From assembly GCA_021397835.1 (NCBI GenBank), contig JAJFZO010000287.1, positions 498,501 to 562,500 of the forward strand: DNA of 64,000 nt, in the 5' to 3' direction. A program made the position numbers and the translations under genes. The DNA comes from Moringa oleifera (Eukaryota; Streptophyta; Magnoliopsida; Brassicales; Moringaceae). Every line of letters starts with the position of its first letter. Within the stretch, counting starts at the first letter, position 1. Below, piece by piece: positions 11,330-23,189 of this stretch. Under the pieces are notes generated by a model. It made no database searches. It was not told the DNA's origin and saw only the letters and a program-made list of their open reading frames with translations.

Positions 11330-11765
11330 TGGGTTGAAGTGAGAAAAAAATAGTGATGACAGTTTTATCTTGTATTGCTCATGAAATATTTTTTTTCAAA
11401 TATTTTCGTGCTATAATGATGATCAAATTTTACAAAAATATCAAAGTGATAAATTCTTTATAATATAATAAATTAAAAATGATCAACATTAATGAGTATA
11501 TTTTTTGATTTATATATAAACAACATTTTGAAATACATCATATTAGATTTGTAACTGTTCTTAGAATAATGGTAATGGGGTGCTATCAGTTTCTCACATT
11601 CAATTGACTCTTGAACTTAACTTTGATTTCGTACACTAAATTTATCATTTTAATAGTAGAAACATAAATTTTAAAAAAATTAAATTAAATAAATAACACT
11701 TAAGATGATTAATCACATTTGTAATGATTAATGATGATTTATTTTTATCATAATTAAATATAAAA
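11330..11765 (+). mobile_element. Ty3/gypsy LTR fragment (copy 2)
   Basis: The sequence aligns with 1,490-1,960 in the same orientation, including 'tattttcgtgctataatgatg', 'caacattttgaaatacat' and 'ggggtgctatcagtttctcac'. It has diverged by many substitutions. It directly precedes the copia relic at 11,815. Confidence 0.5.
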
Positions 11766-11814
11766 TTAAAGTGGATTAAGAGATCAGTCGTTCCATGTCA
11801 CCCTCACATTACAA

Positions 11815-12235
11815 CAGCTATATTTTCGATATTGGTTCAGTTGTAGTTTCTTGGTCTTTAAAGAAATAATTAATTGTTGCTCTCTCTTCTACAGAAAGCA
11901 GAGTATATTGCTCTGTGTGCAACTAGCTGTCTAGCCCTTTGGCCGAAGTGAATGGCGAAAGAATCGCAGTATTTTCAAGAGAAGCAGACTGGTGTTGTAC
12001 TATGATAATGACTCTAAGATTGCACCTAGTAAAATTTCAGTTCTTTATGAAAGGAGCAAGCACATTAGGATTAAGCACAATTACATTCGAGACTTAAATC
12101 AAAGAAGGTGAAGTAGTTGTCAAGCATTGCAAGAGACAGAATCACATTTTCACAAAGGCATTGAAGGCTAAAAGTTTTATCCAAATGAAGGAGAAACTTG
12201 AATTACTCAAGTGGGGTTGTCAGAGGATTAATCTG
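11815..12235 (+). pseudogene. Ty1/copia RNase H fragment
   Basis: The plus strand, read across frame changes, gives VSWSLKK, then VALSSTE followed in another frame by AEYIALCATSCLALWPK. Further on it gives YERSKHIRIKHNYIRDL, and finally FTKALKAKSF. These are the ordered landmarks of the C-terminal RNase H of copia-type pol: the Trp-Ser-x-Lys-Lys block, the Glu-Ala-Glu-Tyr catalytic block, Arg-Ser-Lys-His-Ile, and the Phe-Thr-Lys-(Pro/Ala)-Leu end. At least two frameshifts are needed and no integrase or reverse transcriptase precedes it, so it is a dead 3' fragment. Confidence 0.8.
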
Positions 12236-13134
12236 AACTTTCTCATAATTGTAAAAAACACATTAATATTTTAAACGTCTCCCATTGATACTTTAAAGGT
12301 TTCATTCATGTATTTGTTTTATTCATGAAACTTCGTTACTATTTGTTTATGTATCCACTAAATTAGATTCATGTATTGTCATAAGTAAATGTACAAAAAA
12401 CTAGTATGATAAGCGTTTCATATTGTATCTAAACCAAGTTATTGGAAGCAATATCAAAGTATGAGATTCTTTGAAGAGAATAATTTACTTCTTTTTGAGT
12501 GTGTTAATTTTTTCAAATAAATGTGACCTTATCTTCTAGTTTTGCTCGTAAAAGATTAAAGAGCTCATAAAAAGGCTTGCATGCTTCTAACAGAAAGCGC
12601 AGCTATTTGAGACACCATTAGTGTAACGAATTTCTTCAAATTTCCAAAGACAAAAGCGGAAAGCGGAAATGTCTGCTGGTTACCTGAGGCCATCTTGGAA
12701 GACATCCTCACTGAAAGCTGATGGCCAGCAATTACTCAGCAACACTCTTCCTGCTAACCTCTTTCACGAATCCAGAATTACAACTTGGAACATACATCCG
12801 AATCAAGATAAACAAAACTTGACACACATAACGATGCAGAACAACGTCAAAATCCACAAGAGAAACAACTCCAATTACAATTTGCAGCAAGAGAAATGGA
12901 ATGTTAGAATTTTAAATAAAAAAGGAAAAAAATGCACGCGCACAGAAAAAATCGTTCAACTCCAGTTGAACAGCTGGGATGTTCACCAAAGTTATGTACA
13001 CATCTTATTTTGATTTCATGGAAAATCAAACACCTCTTTTACATAAAGCATATAAAAAGCTGTCTCAAGCAAACAATACTGCACTCTTACAGGAACATCA
13101 TTTACAAATCAGGTTCTGTACAAGTCAAGCCAAC
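12236..13134 (-). other. 3' flank and presumed 3' UTR of the MAP65-5 gene
   Basis: Sequence below the MAP65-5 stop codon (minus strand) becomes richer in G+C between about 12,600 and 13,134 than the AT-rich DNA beyond. This is consistent with a 3' UTR of a few hundred bases. The polyadenylation point cannot be fixed by eye. Plus-strand open frames at 12,669-13,013 and 12,932-13,138 are antisense to this stretch and show no domain. Confidence 0.4.
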
Positions 13135-16100
13135 TTAACTTGCCCGAGAGATTGAATCATCCTTGAGAAGAGCAACATAGTTCAATGGTATCACATTATT
13201 AACCCTCCCACTCTCTCTACGTTCCTTCCCACTCGAGAGTCCGGGACGGCCAGATGGAGTCCCCATTCGGCGACTATTTGGTGTTCCAACCATGTTAGTA
13301 TTCATGCTCTGACCTAGTGGCTTTTTAATTGTGGGCCTTGTACCATAAAGTGCCTCTTGCTCCGTCGCATGTTGCTCTTGCAGCCGCTTCTGCTCCTGTA
13401 AGACAACCACAAACAAAGAAATCCCAGAGAAATCCCAGCTCAGTCGATTGAGACACTGCAACTTTAAGCCCACAAGACTGTTGGCTGGTTACAGCAAGAA
13501 TGTCCAATTAAGTTTTACATATATAAGACTTGCAAACCAATTTTTTAACCGAATTTGTCCAGTTCAGAGTTGAAATGGGTCTCCACGTCTTCAAATTCTT
13601 TGATAACTATAGATAAAAGATCTAAGAAACCGAAGAAGCAAATGAGCAATAATCCAGAGTTCATGCAAGTGGCACTGATTCACTACTTAATAGATTCTGA
13701 TTCGGTAGCAACATTATAAGTAGGATTGAGAAACACTAGTCCAAGTTAAAATCATCATGCACTGCTTTTGCTTCAGTCCAGGCAACAGAAACTTAAGAGA
13801 CAAATTGACAGGGAACAATTTAGAATACCAGCATCCTGGAATAAAAAATTTTCTTTTTTCTAGTCATTTACACAAAACTGAATCTAGGACCTATATAAGA
13901 AGGGTGCCAACCCCTTGCTATATATCAAGCAGGAAAATCTTAGCAAGGTAGACGCCAAAAAAAAATGAGGTTGAAATTTAAAAAGATAAAAATGTGGAAA
14001 TAAAAGAGAAGGGATATCTTTTCCATTCATAATCTTTATTAAGCTGACAAAAACGTGGGTGGGAAGGATTACAGGGAAATGAATGTCAGTCATATCTTTC
14101 CCCTTTTCATTCCCACTCCATTTTCTCCTCAATTTGAGAGGACCCAGAATTGTAGGCCAAGTTAGAAAAGATCTCTTCCTATTCCATCCTACCAAGCATG
14201 ATGTCACTACATTCAGATCTACCAAATAAAAAAGTTGATGTATAGCTGAACATATGTTTTAGGTTCAAATTTACTAGTATACATGCACAAATACACATAC
14301 ATATAAAGGGTTAATAGCAAGCATACCCGTGATCTACGCTTCTCCTCTTCTCTCTCCAGGCGTTGTACAGTATATTCCTCCAAAGTACGTAAGAGAGGAG
14401 CCTGGAACCAAAAAGCAGCTCTGGTGCTGAAACTACCATAAGCTAAGATGACATTAAACCAAATAGCAATCAGAAGCTGTTCAATAACCTTATCATATAG
14501 AAAGAGGATTCCTCTCTCCATTTCCCAGGCTTTTACTTTCGTGGTAAGATTTTCGACAACAGCTAGCCACAAAAGAAAAGTGAGCCATAAAATTGAGCAC
14601 TTTTTCACAGGGAAGCTTATAACGGAAAACATTAGAAAACTAGGCAGTAAAAGCAAATCTATTCTTTCACAAGTTTTACATCCAGAACACAAGCATTTTC
14701 ACAGGTTCCACAATCATGCAAATCACCTTTTTCACTGTCGTTTGTTTAACATAAACCATCATTAGATCCTCCTTTTTCGTGGAATGGTTGGGCCACACAA
14801 CAGGAGATAGCTATCCCTGTTCTTACAAGCCTTTACCAATTATGCTACTATAAATTGTTAACTACTTTCAAATATTGAGATTGTGTCCTGTACTATGCTA
14901 GACCTTTTTGTCCATTAGAGACTCCCAGTTCATTGTTCAATCAGAGTGATAACACAATATTCATGCTCCAGTAAACAAAGGTTTCTGCCTTTAAGCTCCC
15001 CTAGCAATTAATATGACCAATTGATTGGAAAAGAGCTTTATGAGTGATGAGTGATGCATCTTCTGATGTACAAGCAAGGCTGTATCATTTGTGGGAAAGA
15101 TAAGCCAAATTTATCTTGGGACTATCAAAGAGAGACCACTGACAGGATCACAAACAGTATTCTGAAATAAAAAAATAAAAAATATAAATACATATAAGAG
15201 AAAACACGATTAGCTTATAGTGGATATCAGAAATATTAAGTCAACAGAAAGTACTTCAAATTTTTTAACTTAGTTTCAAGAATATAAATTTAAGAAAAAT
15301 TAAAGCTATAGTTCAAGTCGAACTATATGATCGCAAACCCCCTCAGTCCTGCTGGGGAAAAAAAAGAAAAAAAAAGAAAGGACTCTTCAGATTCAGCTTG
15401 CATGCCAAAAAAAAAAACTGTATGCTTGCCATCAAGAAAAAAAAAAAAGTTATATCCTTATATTTAATTACTATTTCGAATGGAAATAAAAGATGTTTTA
15501 ATTTGTCATGTGATTAATACCATGTCATATAGACTATAAGGAGCAGCTCATCCAAACAGTAAGTGAATGCGACAAGTCTGATACAACTTTTGACTACAGC
15601 TTCAAGTGACAATTAAATATGCCAATCTACTGGAAAAGAAATGATATCATATACACATTTTGAAAGCTTATCTGTTGAATGCAAGATCCTTCTTAGCTCA
15701 CATGGTATTTTGCTGATCAGAATCCTAGCTTTCTCTGCACGTTTTAAATTTTTGTGCACTCCTCTTCCAGCACTATATCGATTTTCATCCTGGGGAAAAC
15801 AAAAGTAAATAAAAAATTAAAAAAAAACCAAATATTGATCCAGCAGCCTTACAAACTAGAACAAAAAGGAAATTCAGTTTCCACTCCCCAAACAGTTAGG
15901 ATCTGCACTGAGATTTAAAGAAAATAGGGAAAAGGATCTCATTAACACCATCCATTATCTCATTAATGCCATCCATTAAATAAACTTTCGGAAATTCTGT
16001 TTCTGATGCTATATGCTTGATACCAATCAAGAACAATAGTCAGCCAAAAGCCATGACTAAATACCATATTAGGTAATGGCTTCAAGCCACTGGAGAAAAA

Positions 16101-19100
16101 ATGTTTGAACATGCTTGAAACTAGTCAAGAACAATAGTCAGTCAAAAACCATTAATGAGCAATGGCTTCAAATCACTGGTGTGGAAATGTTTAATTATGC
16201 TACAATCATCTATAAAGACCTCTAAAAACAATAAACCAAACAGGCTGTTAACCAAAATATAATGAACTATAACGTCTGTGGAAACTGATCTATATGTATG
16301 TAGACCATCCAGAGCTTAGTTAAGCAGAAAGCTCAAACAAGGCAAAAATCTTGCTGAGGATACATATCATTCTACAACATCAAAGTAACAAGATCTCTCC
16401 GTTTTTGCAGAATATCTACAGCATATAACATACCAATTTTAAAGCTTTGCAAAAGAAAATTATAGTACAATCAGTATACTGCTAAAACATCAACATAACT
16501 TCTAATGTTTACCTTTTCGTAATCATCAAGCCACTTTTCTTCCTCTGATGCATGTCTCCACTTCTCAACCTTGTCCAAAATGTCTTTCCTACTCAAAGCT
16601 TCCTCTTTGGCTTTTGCAATCTGATCATCCATGCTTGAAAGTAGATCAGCCAGATCAACATTACCTGTGAGGACATATGCATAAAAGTAATCACATAGCA
16701 TGTCAAAGGCAGTCCCTAGCATCAGAAACCACATTTTTCATCATTGATTTTCAAGAATTGCTAACAGTAGTGTTATAAAGATGAAGTAACAGAACCCAGA
16801 ATGCATAAATGCAATGTACAGCCACAGAACATATACAAATCTAGAGTGATTCTATTTCAAAAATCACAAATTTAGAAAGCTATTTTTCTCATACATTTAA
16901 AAAGTCGTTTTTCTAGCATATTTGGAAATGTATTTTACAGAATGTGATAATCAACAAAGTAGAAACTTTACAGAGATGGATATACATAACTAGATTGTAG
17001 AAATGGCTACATAAAAGCAATTAAACAAGAAAAATAACAATGAAATCCAGTGATGAAAATTAGTAAGGAAAAAAAGATATTAAAAAAGAGAATCATTTTA
17101 AGGAGGAAATGCAACAGAAGAAATGCAAACATGTATTGCAGAACCATACGTAAATGAGAGATTGGAAAAGAAAGGTAATATTTTAAAGAGGAAAACGAGA
17201 GCATTGCCACAATAAGCATGAAATAAAATTTTTAATTACTAAAATAAATAAGTCTAAAACAATAGCTACTCTAAAATAAAGATCAAAACACAAATTAAAG
17301 TACCCAAAGTGGATTTGAGAAGAGCTCAAAGAGAGAAGAAAAGAGGTTCAACCAGATTCTATCAGGCTGATAAGAATATGTCGTGCTGCATCACTATCTA
17401 CATCCATATGAACCCCTCCATAGATTTCTTCAAGCTCATTCTGCCTCTTAAAGACCAACTCCTTCATCTTGCCGGCTTTCAGAACATGCAACCTCTCAAC
17501 TTCAATTTCAGTCTACAAAACATTCATTGAAAACTGACAAGCATAACACAGTGACACCGACACAGAATAATCTCTGTATTTGATTTTCCAAGAGAAGTTA
17601 AAGATAAGAAAATACAATTAACTATCACCTGCTCAAGGACATGTAAAGCAAGGGACCCTTGGTCCGAGACCTCATCCTCTCTGGAAGAAATTAAGTGAGT
17701 AACATGGTCAAATCTTTTCCGCTCCTCAAAAGGTGTATCCATGAGGTTCCAAAGCTCAATCAGTGTCCTAGCCAAAGCTTGAAGCTAGAAAAAAAAAACA
17801 AAAATATTCAGACAATGAGCAAACATCAAAGCGAATTACTTATACCAATCAAAGTAGAGCTTAAGGCATAGAAACTAAGCCGAAGGATTATGTGGACTAT
17901 GAAGACAGAGAAAATTCTGAAGACACGATTCTTAACTCATCCAAAAATTTAATAGATAACCTTCCCTTTGTTGCATAGTTTCCAAAAGTAAAAGTGTCAT
18001 TGATCTTCATATGCATCTTTTGCCATATCAAATACAAACATTTTGATAGGTCTAAATCTATACAAACTGATAACCTTCTATGCTGCAAATTGCAAAAGAA
18101 ATTTAGATACAATGAAATATTCAACTGCAATTGTAAAAACAAAGCTGCACAAATTAAAATGTTCTAAAAACTTCTAATACCATTTTTCCATCTTTAGTGT
18201 CAAAGATTTAGGCTTTTAGAACTCAGAGGGAAGAACAAGCCTTCATAGATATTAATTTTTCACTTCAGCAAACGCATTAAGAGCAAAGCCATCACCGAGA
18301 AAAAAATATACAAGGTAGAAGGCATTTAAGATAATGTCGCAATCATCTTCAAATTGGTCATGCAATGAATATTAATTATATATACCAAAGGAAACAGTGA
18401 TAGACTAGAGAAAACATTCAGATCAACTAATACATAAACATTACATAGAGGACTAAGAAGTAGCCTTTTTGTCAATTTTACTCAAAATTCAATTCCATCA
18501 AGCCCTACTGCAACTTCTTAGTGTCCTGTTTTGCCATCTTCTAAGTTTGTAAATCCTCACCACTCTACTCCCGGTGTCATATAATCTACCAGCAACAATC
18601 AAAAAGCACTTCATTTTCATTTTTCATATAAATATCCCCCTCCTTGTGGATATTGAACCAGATTGCATGAATGGACTTTGGATAATCAAGAGATATCAAT
18701 CTACACTATGCATCTTTCATCTTTTTCATAATCGAATAGATAAAATTAAGCCATGTTCAGCAGTCGTGTCAAGTCCCACCTCAGTCGTAAATGACTAACA
18801 CAATCTTAAGGAACCAGATGATTTGGTGCTGAATAACAGTAAAACAACCGCACATAATAATATTCTGAAAACAATGGAAAATGAAATCAAACTTAGGTAA
18901 GTTCCATTTTCCAACCAATTAAACGACTTCAGCTTATGAAAAGTTGAACTTTTCTTCAACTCTGGAACTTGATACAGGACATGGTACAATGGAGTCTTCT
19001 CCACAGGAAAAAACAAATGTAAGAAACAGATGACGAACCAACAAGGTGATAACTTTTAGAGCCCTATCAGACAGGCAGATATTAGAAATGAGAATAGTTA

Positions 19101-21450
19101 ATATTTGCATCTAGCCTTCAAGATGCTAATCATATTGCATGAAAATGCAAAGATTACAAATAATTATTTGTAATAAACACTTGCTCACTCATATTCCACT
19201 GCAGCTATAGAGATATAGCTCAGAGAAGAGAGAACAAGATGCATAAACTACACATTCCATTGCACCATTAATCTGAAAGGAGGATTTTGTTTTAGCTTCC
19301 CTAATTTGTTCATATTAATTGCCATTTTCTTTTATTTTTGTATATCTAACTGAGCTAAATTTGTGCATAAATACATATGATCATATATTCATATATCCTT
19401 ATGGTCAGATAGCCAAATTATGATGAAAGACGCTACCACTGCCATAATGGTAAAAGGCTCCCAGTAGTAAAAAAGTATATTCTGGCAAGCATATTGAAAA
19501 TAGCCTCTGCAAAGCCAAAAAAAACTTCTTAGCAACCAATAACTTCTACAAGATGACATTAGTGGCTTCTGTTTCTGCTTGTGGATGCCACATGGCGGAA
19601 GATTGCATACAATCATAAGCAGAAAAAATAGTGAATAACATAGACATTTAATAGAAAGCAACTTATTAATCAGTCAAATAGATTCCTTCCGGGCACCTCT
19701 CTCCCCCACCCCTGACCCACAACCTCGCCAAATTAGATTTTAAGAATTTGAGGACTTATATCTAAGAGAAACAAATTTATATACACTCCTTTTCAACTAA
19801 AGAAGCATAAAGACACAAAAGGAAGTCTCCTCATATGTACATTTAGCAATAAAAAATAGTCATTTTCGGTTTACCTTATGTAGCCTTTGCTGTTTCTCTT
19901 GTTTCAGTGAATGTATTACACCCGTTAATCTAGCAAGAGTGTCATTGCTAATGCTCCTCAATTGGCCATTCGTAGAATCAGTCAAGCTGGGATGAGCATC
20001 ATTCACTGTCTTAAAGAAATCAAATGACATCACAACTGACAGCTCATGGATAGTACTAATATGGCTGTTAACTTTCTGTAAACGAAGAACCTGTAGATCA
20101 AACGAAAAAATAATTTGAGCAATGACCAATCCATTGCATTGATATCACAAACTAAACTCTAGATGAAAAAAACTTCTAAGGGACCTTTTCATTCCGAAGA
20201 TCCTGAAGGTGTGACTTAAGCTCCCCCAACTTCCTCACTGTCAAATCACGCTCATCAACTTGTGCATCAGCAAACTTAATAGAATGACCATCCCCTGCTA
20301 TTTCTGCACATATCTGAATAATTTGTGACTGGATTTCAGAAAATTCTTTGATTCTTTGCTCTTTCTTCAACCTCAGGTCCTCCAACATTGGTTTTAGAGT
20401 AGATATTTGCTGCTTAAGTGAGCCTTTTCCCTTGTCAAAGAGAAAAACAAAAACAAGTCAACCATGATATTCAGTACATTTATGTAGCAATGTGATGTGC
20501 AAAACAATAACATCCACATTTTTTGCAATCGTATTTTATTTGATACAGCAGAGACAACTTCTCCAGGAAATTTTGGCACATGGCAGGCCATACCAGTTTT
20601 CCCCAGTAATTAAGACAAGTGTTCTAGCTACAGTAATAATTTAAAAAAAAAACTGTTAATAACAAGCAGCAAACCTGTGAAAACGACATGTATTCCCCGA
20701 GGGCAGAAACAAGGTTGGCAATTTCAGATTCATCCTCAGCCAATGATTGATGCAAATCAGCCTTGAATTTTCTAGTTCTCTCAACCTTTCTTCGGTAAAT
20801 CTCGAGGCACTCTTGTTCAAGTTCTAGAAGCATCTTGTCCCTATCACTATCACATTCCCCAATTTCATCCCAGATAATCTACATGACAGCAAGAAAACAC
20901 AAGATTACATGCAAAACAAGATAATGAAAGGGCAAAAAAATTTTAGCTCTTTATATAGGAAAGATAGAAAAGCAACACACAGGAAATAAGTGATTTCAAG
21001 TCACAATTTGCAATGCCTTCTTGAACAAAATTTACAAGCAATAAGGCAAGAGGCAGCCAGAGAAACATGTTTGTAAATACTAGCTAACATTATGTATCTT
21101 GATAATTGTGACTTGTGAGTAAAAGACAGATACCACCCAGTCATGACTGACATAAGCCCGATTACTGGAATTACCAACAAAGAAGTACAGCAAACCAGAG
21201 ACAATTAGTGAAAGCAGGGCTTTTGAATCTGACCGAATATAAGTTCCAGCACCAATGCAGAGATATCAACCAAACCAATATCTAGTAAAAAGGCAGCTAA
21301 ACATAAAATCATGCAGAGTTGACTTTAAAAACCTAGTCAGGGAACTTTTAAAGTGAATACCTGAGAGGAAATGCTATCATTAGTCAGTTTGTCAGCAAAC
21401 AAAGAAACCCCTCAAACAGAATGGATCAAAAGAGAAGATGGAAAGAAGTA

Positions 21451-21481
<31 letters not shown>

Positions 21482-21552
21482 ACCTGCAATTCGTGGAGAA
21501 GGGAGCCGCAGGTGGTCTGTGAGTGAGAGAGGGAAGGGGAGACAGTCGCCAT
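13135..21552 (-). CDS. MAP65-5: 65-kDa microtubule-associated protein, MAP65-5 type (11 exons, 566 aa)
   Basis: Exons on the minus strand: 21552-21484, 20878-20675, 20430-20185, 20090-19875, 17784-17629, 17512-17353, 16664-16513, 15789-15702, 14562-14489, 14401-14327, 13395-13135 (TAA). All introns are GT-AG and the phases join into one frame. MAP65/Ase1/PRC1 proteins dimerise through N-terminal coiled coil and cross-link antiparallel microtubules in cortical arrays and mitotic structures; Arabidopsis MAP65-5 is a known bundler. Landmarks: [17 protein letters not shown] (about residue 39), [12 protein letters not shown] (exon 4), ELWNLMDTP (about 255-263), [36 protein letters not shown] and NLKRAEKAR of the microtubule-binding half, [13 protein letters not shown] near the C-terminus. 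The length fits the family. Exon 11 has two Thr-Pro sites (T518, T526; kinase candidates) and an RPGL sequence. The start context is aaaATGGC. I assign subgroup 5 from [24 protein letters not shown] and the KKPLGQS tail. Confidence 0.95.
21456..21480. repeat. (AG)n microsatellite at the start of MAP65-5 intron 1
   Basis: About 12 AG units lie directly inside intron 1. In the transcript this is a CU-repeat starting two nucleotides after the 5' splice-site GU. Length variation here changes the splice-donor neighbourhood. Confidence 0.9.
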
Positions 21553-21900
21553 TTTCGAGGAAGATTTAGCGTGTTCGAGAATTAGCAGAAGAATGACAAC
21601 TCAAAGCCCTAAAAGAGAGAGAAACAGAGGGATGTGAATGGAAGAAGCAAGAAGCGCCACAAGTACGTCTTTTCTTGATTTCTCACCATTTTGGGGATCT
21701 GCAAAGACATCAACGAGTCAAAGAGGGAGCCTTTTGGAAAGAGCAGGCAGTACGGACTTTGGGGATGTTTGGCGCCAAAATCCATTTACTCCCTGTTTTC
21801 ACTTCGCTCTGACCTCTCCCTCTTTTTCTTTTTCCTTTATGATGGGTTTTGGTCGTCCTTACAAATTAATTAATTAATTAATTTTTTAAATTACTTTTAT
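21553..21900 (-). promoter_or_regulatory. 5' UTR and proximal promoter of MAP65-5
   Basis: Upstream of the ATG the minus strand reads a pyrimidine-rich leader with 'tttctctctcttttagggct', typical of plant 5' UTRs, and a CT-rich zone to about 21,630. A moderately GC-rich stretch continues to about 21,850, where a TTAA repeat ('aattaattaattaattaatt') marks the change to AT-rich intergenic DNA. No clear TATA box was seen. Plus-strand frames at 21,638-21,877 are antisense. Confidence 0.45.
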
Positions 21901-23189
21901 TATTTTCAAACCAAATTAATGTCTTCACATATTAATTTTGAAATTTTCACTAAGATATTGCTGATAATGGGAAAATCATATTTGTGTTATAAATTGTTCC
22001 TTTAAATTAATTATTTGCTTAAATTCAATTGGCTTGCGTATTAATGGCTCTTTAAGACTAATGAAAGAAAAATATATTCTTCCATTGTAACCATATATGA
22101 AGCGATTAATTAATAACTCAAAAGGATAAATAACATAAATATTATTAAATAATAAATCATATAAACAGGAATAAATTATATATACTTTCATATATTCTTG
22201 AAAAAATTATGCACTTAGACACATCACATTGTTCTTAATTATTTATTTACTTTATTTAATTTTTTTAGCATTTGAAAAAACTCAAAAATACATTTGTCTT
22301 TGGTTTGTAAAGATTTAACAAATAATTAATGACAAAGCTTTAAAAATTTTCTAAAAAATGTTAAACAAGTATTATGAGGTCAACAATATTAATGATTGAT
22401 TAAAAAATTTAAGAAAACTGAGATATTATGTGAGATCATTGAGCCATTTCACATAACAGAAGATATCTTTATAAGAAAAGATTTAAAAAATTAAGAATGA
22501 AATTTTGTTTTTATCTTGTTCAATGTATTTTGGAAAATATAATACTTCAATTCTTTATTAGTGTTACAATGATTAGTAATTTTTAATTATTTGACATTTT
22601 TCTTTGAATGCGGTTCTCATGGGGTAAGATAGTAATTAGAGTCCTTTATTTTTTTTATATAAAAAGTTATGGTGTCCTTATTATTTAAAAGGTAAATTAT
22701 TAAAAAGTCAAATTTTAAAAATTAAAGAAAATTAATCTTTTTTATTTGTTTATTTTTACTTTTTTGAAATCATTGTCACTATATATAAAAAATTTATATA
22801 AACATTAATAAAAAAACTTAGGTATGCCCACTAAGACAAGGATCTTGTAAGTTCTCATATTCCTAGCCAAATCCTTATTGGTAATCAATGAAGGGTCTAC
22901 GAATTTCATGCTAGCTAAAGTATACAAAAAGAAAGAGTAAAAAAAGAGCAAAATTTACCTAGAGAGAGAAAATGCCTCACTGAAAGAAAAAGAGATTCAC
23001 CTTCAGAAAATCCATAGAGATTAGTGGGAATGAAGGATAGTTTCTAGAGCAGAAGGATGAGGAAGACTATAAGAGACTTGACAGAGAAAGAAATCATTTT
23101 AAGAGAAAATTAGCCGTTGAGAAAGGAGTTATCACGAGAAATAGCTTTTTCAAAAGTAACGTTGTTGACATGGTAATGCAAGCTGACGT
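21901..23189. other. AT-rich intergenic DNA upstream of MAP65-5
   Basis: No gene was seen. Between about 22,830 and 23,170 a less AT-rich, purine-rich stretch ('gaaagaaaaagagattcacc', 'gagacttgacagagaaagaa', 'ctgacgtggcattgcat') looks like transposon-derived leader sequence, but I cannot name a family. Family L begins near 23,190. Confidence 0.4.

Noticed and set aside
12660..12720. F-box-like string (LPEAILEDILTES) on the plus strand
   Set aside because: Only 13 residues, ends at a stop, no continuation of an F-box on either side; chance resemblance is more likely.
12669..13013. Plus-strand 114-codon open frame
   Set aside because: Antisense to the probable 3' UTR of MAP65-5; composition unremarkable and no domain.
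14219..14765. Open frames of 105-157 codons on both strands
   Set aside because: They are exons 9-10 of MAP65-5 read through introns, or the opposite strand of them.
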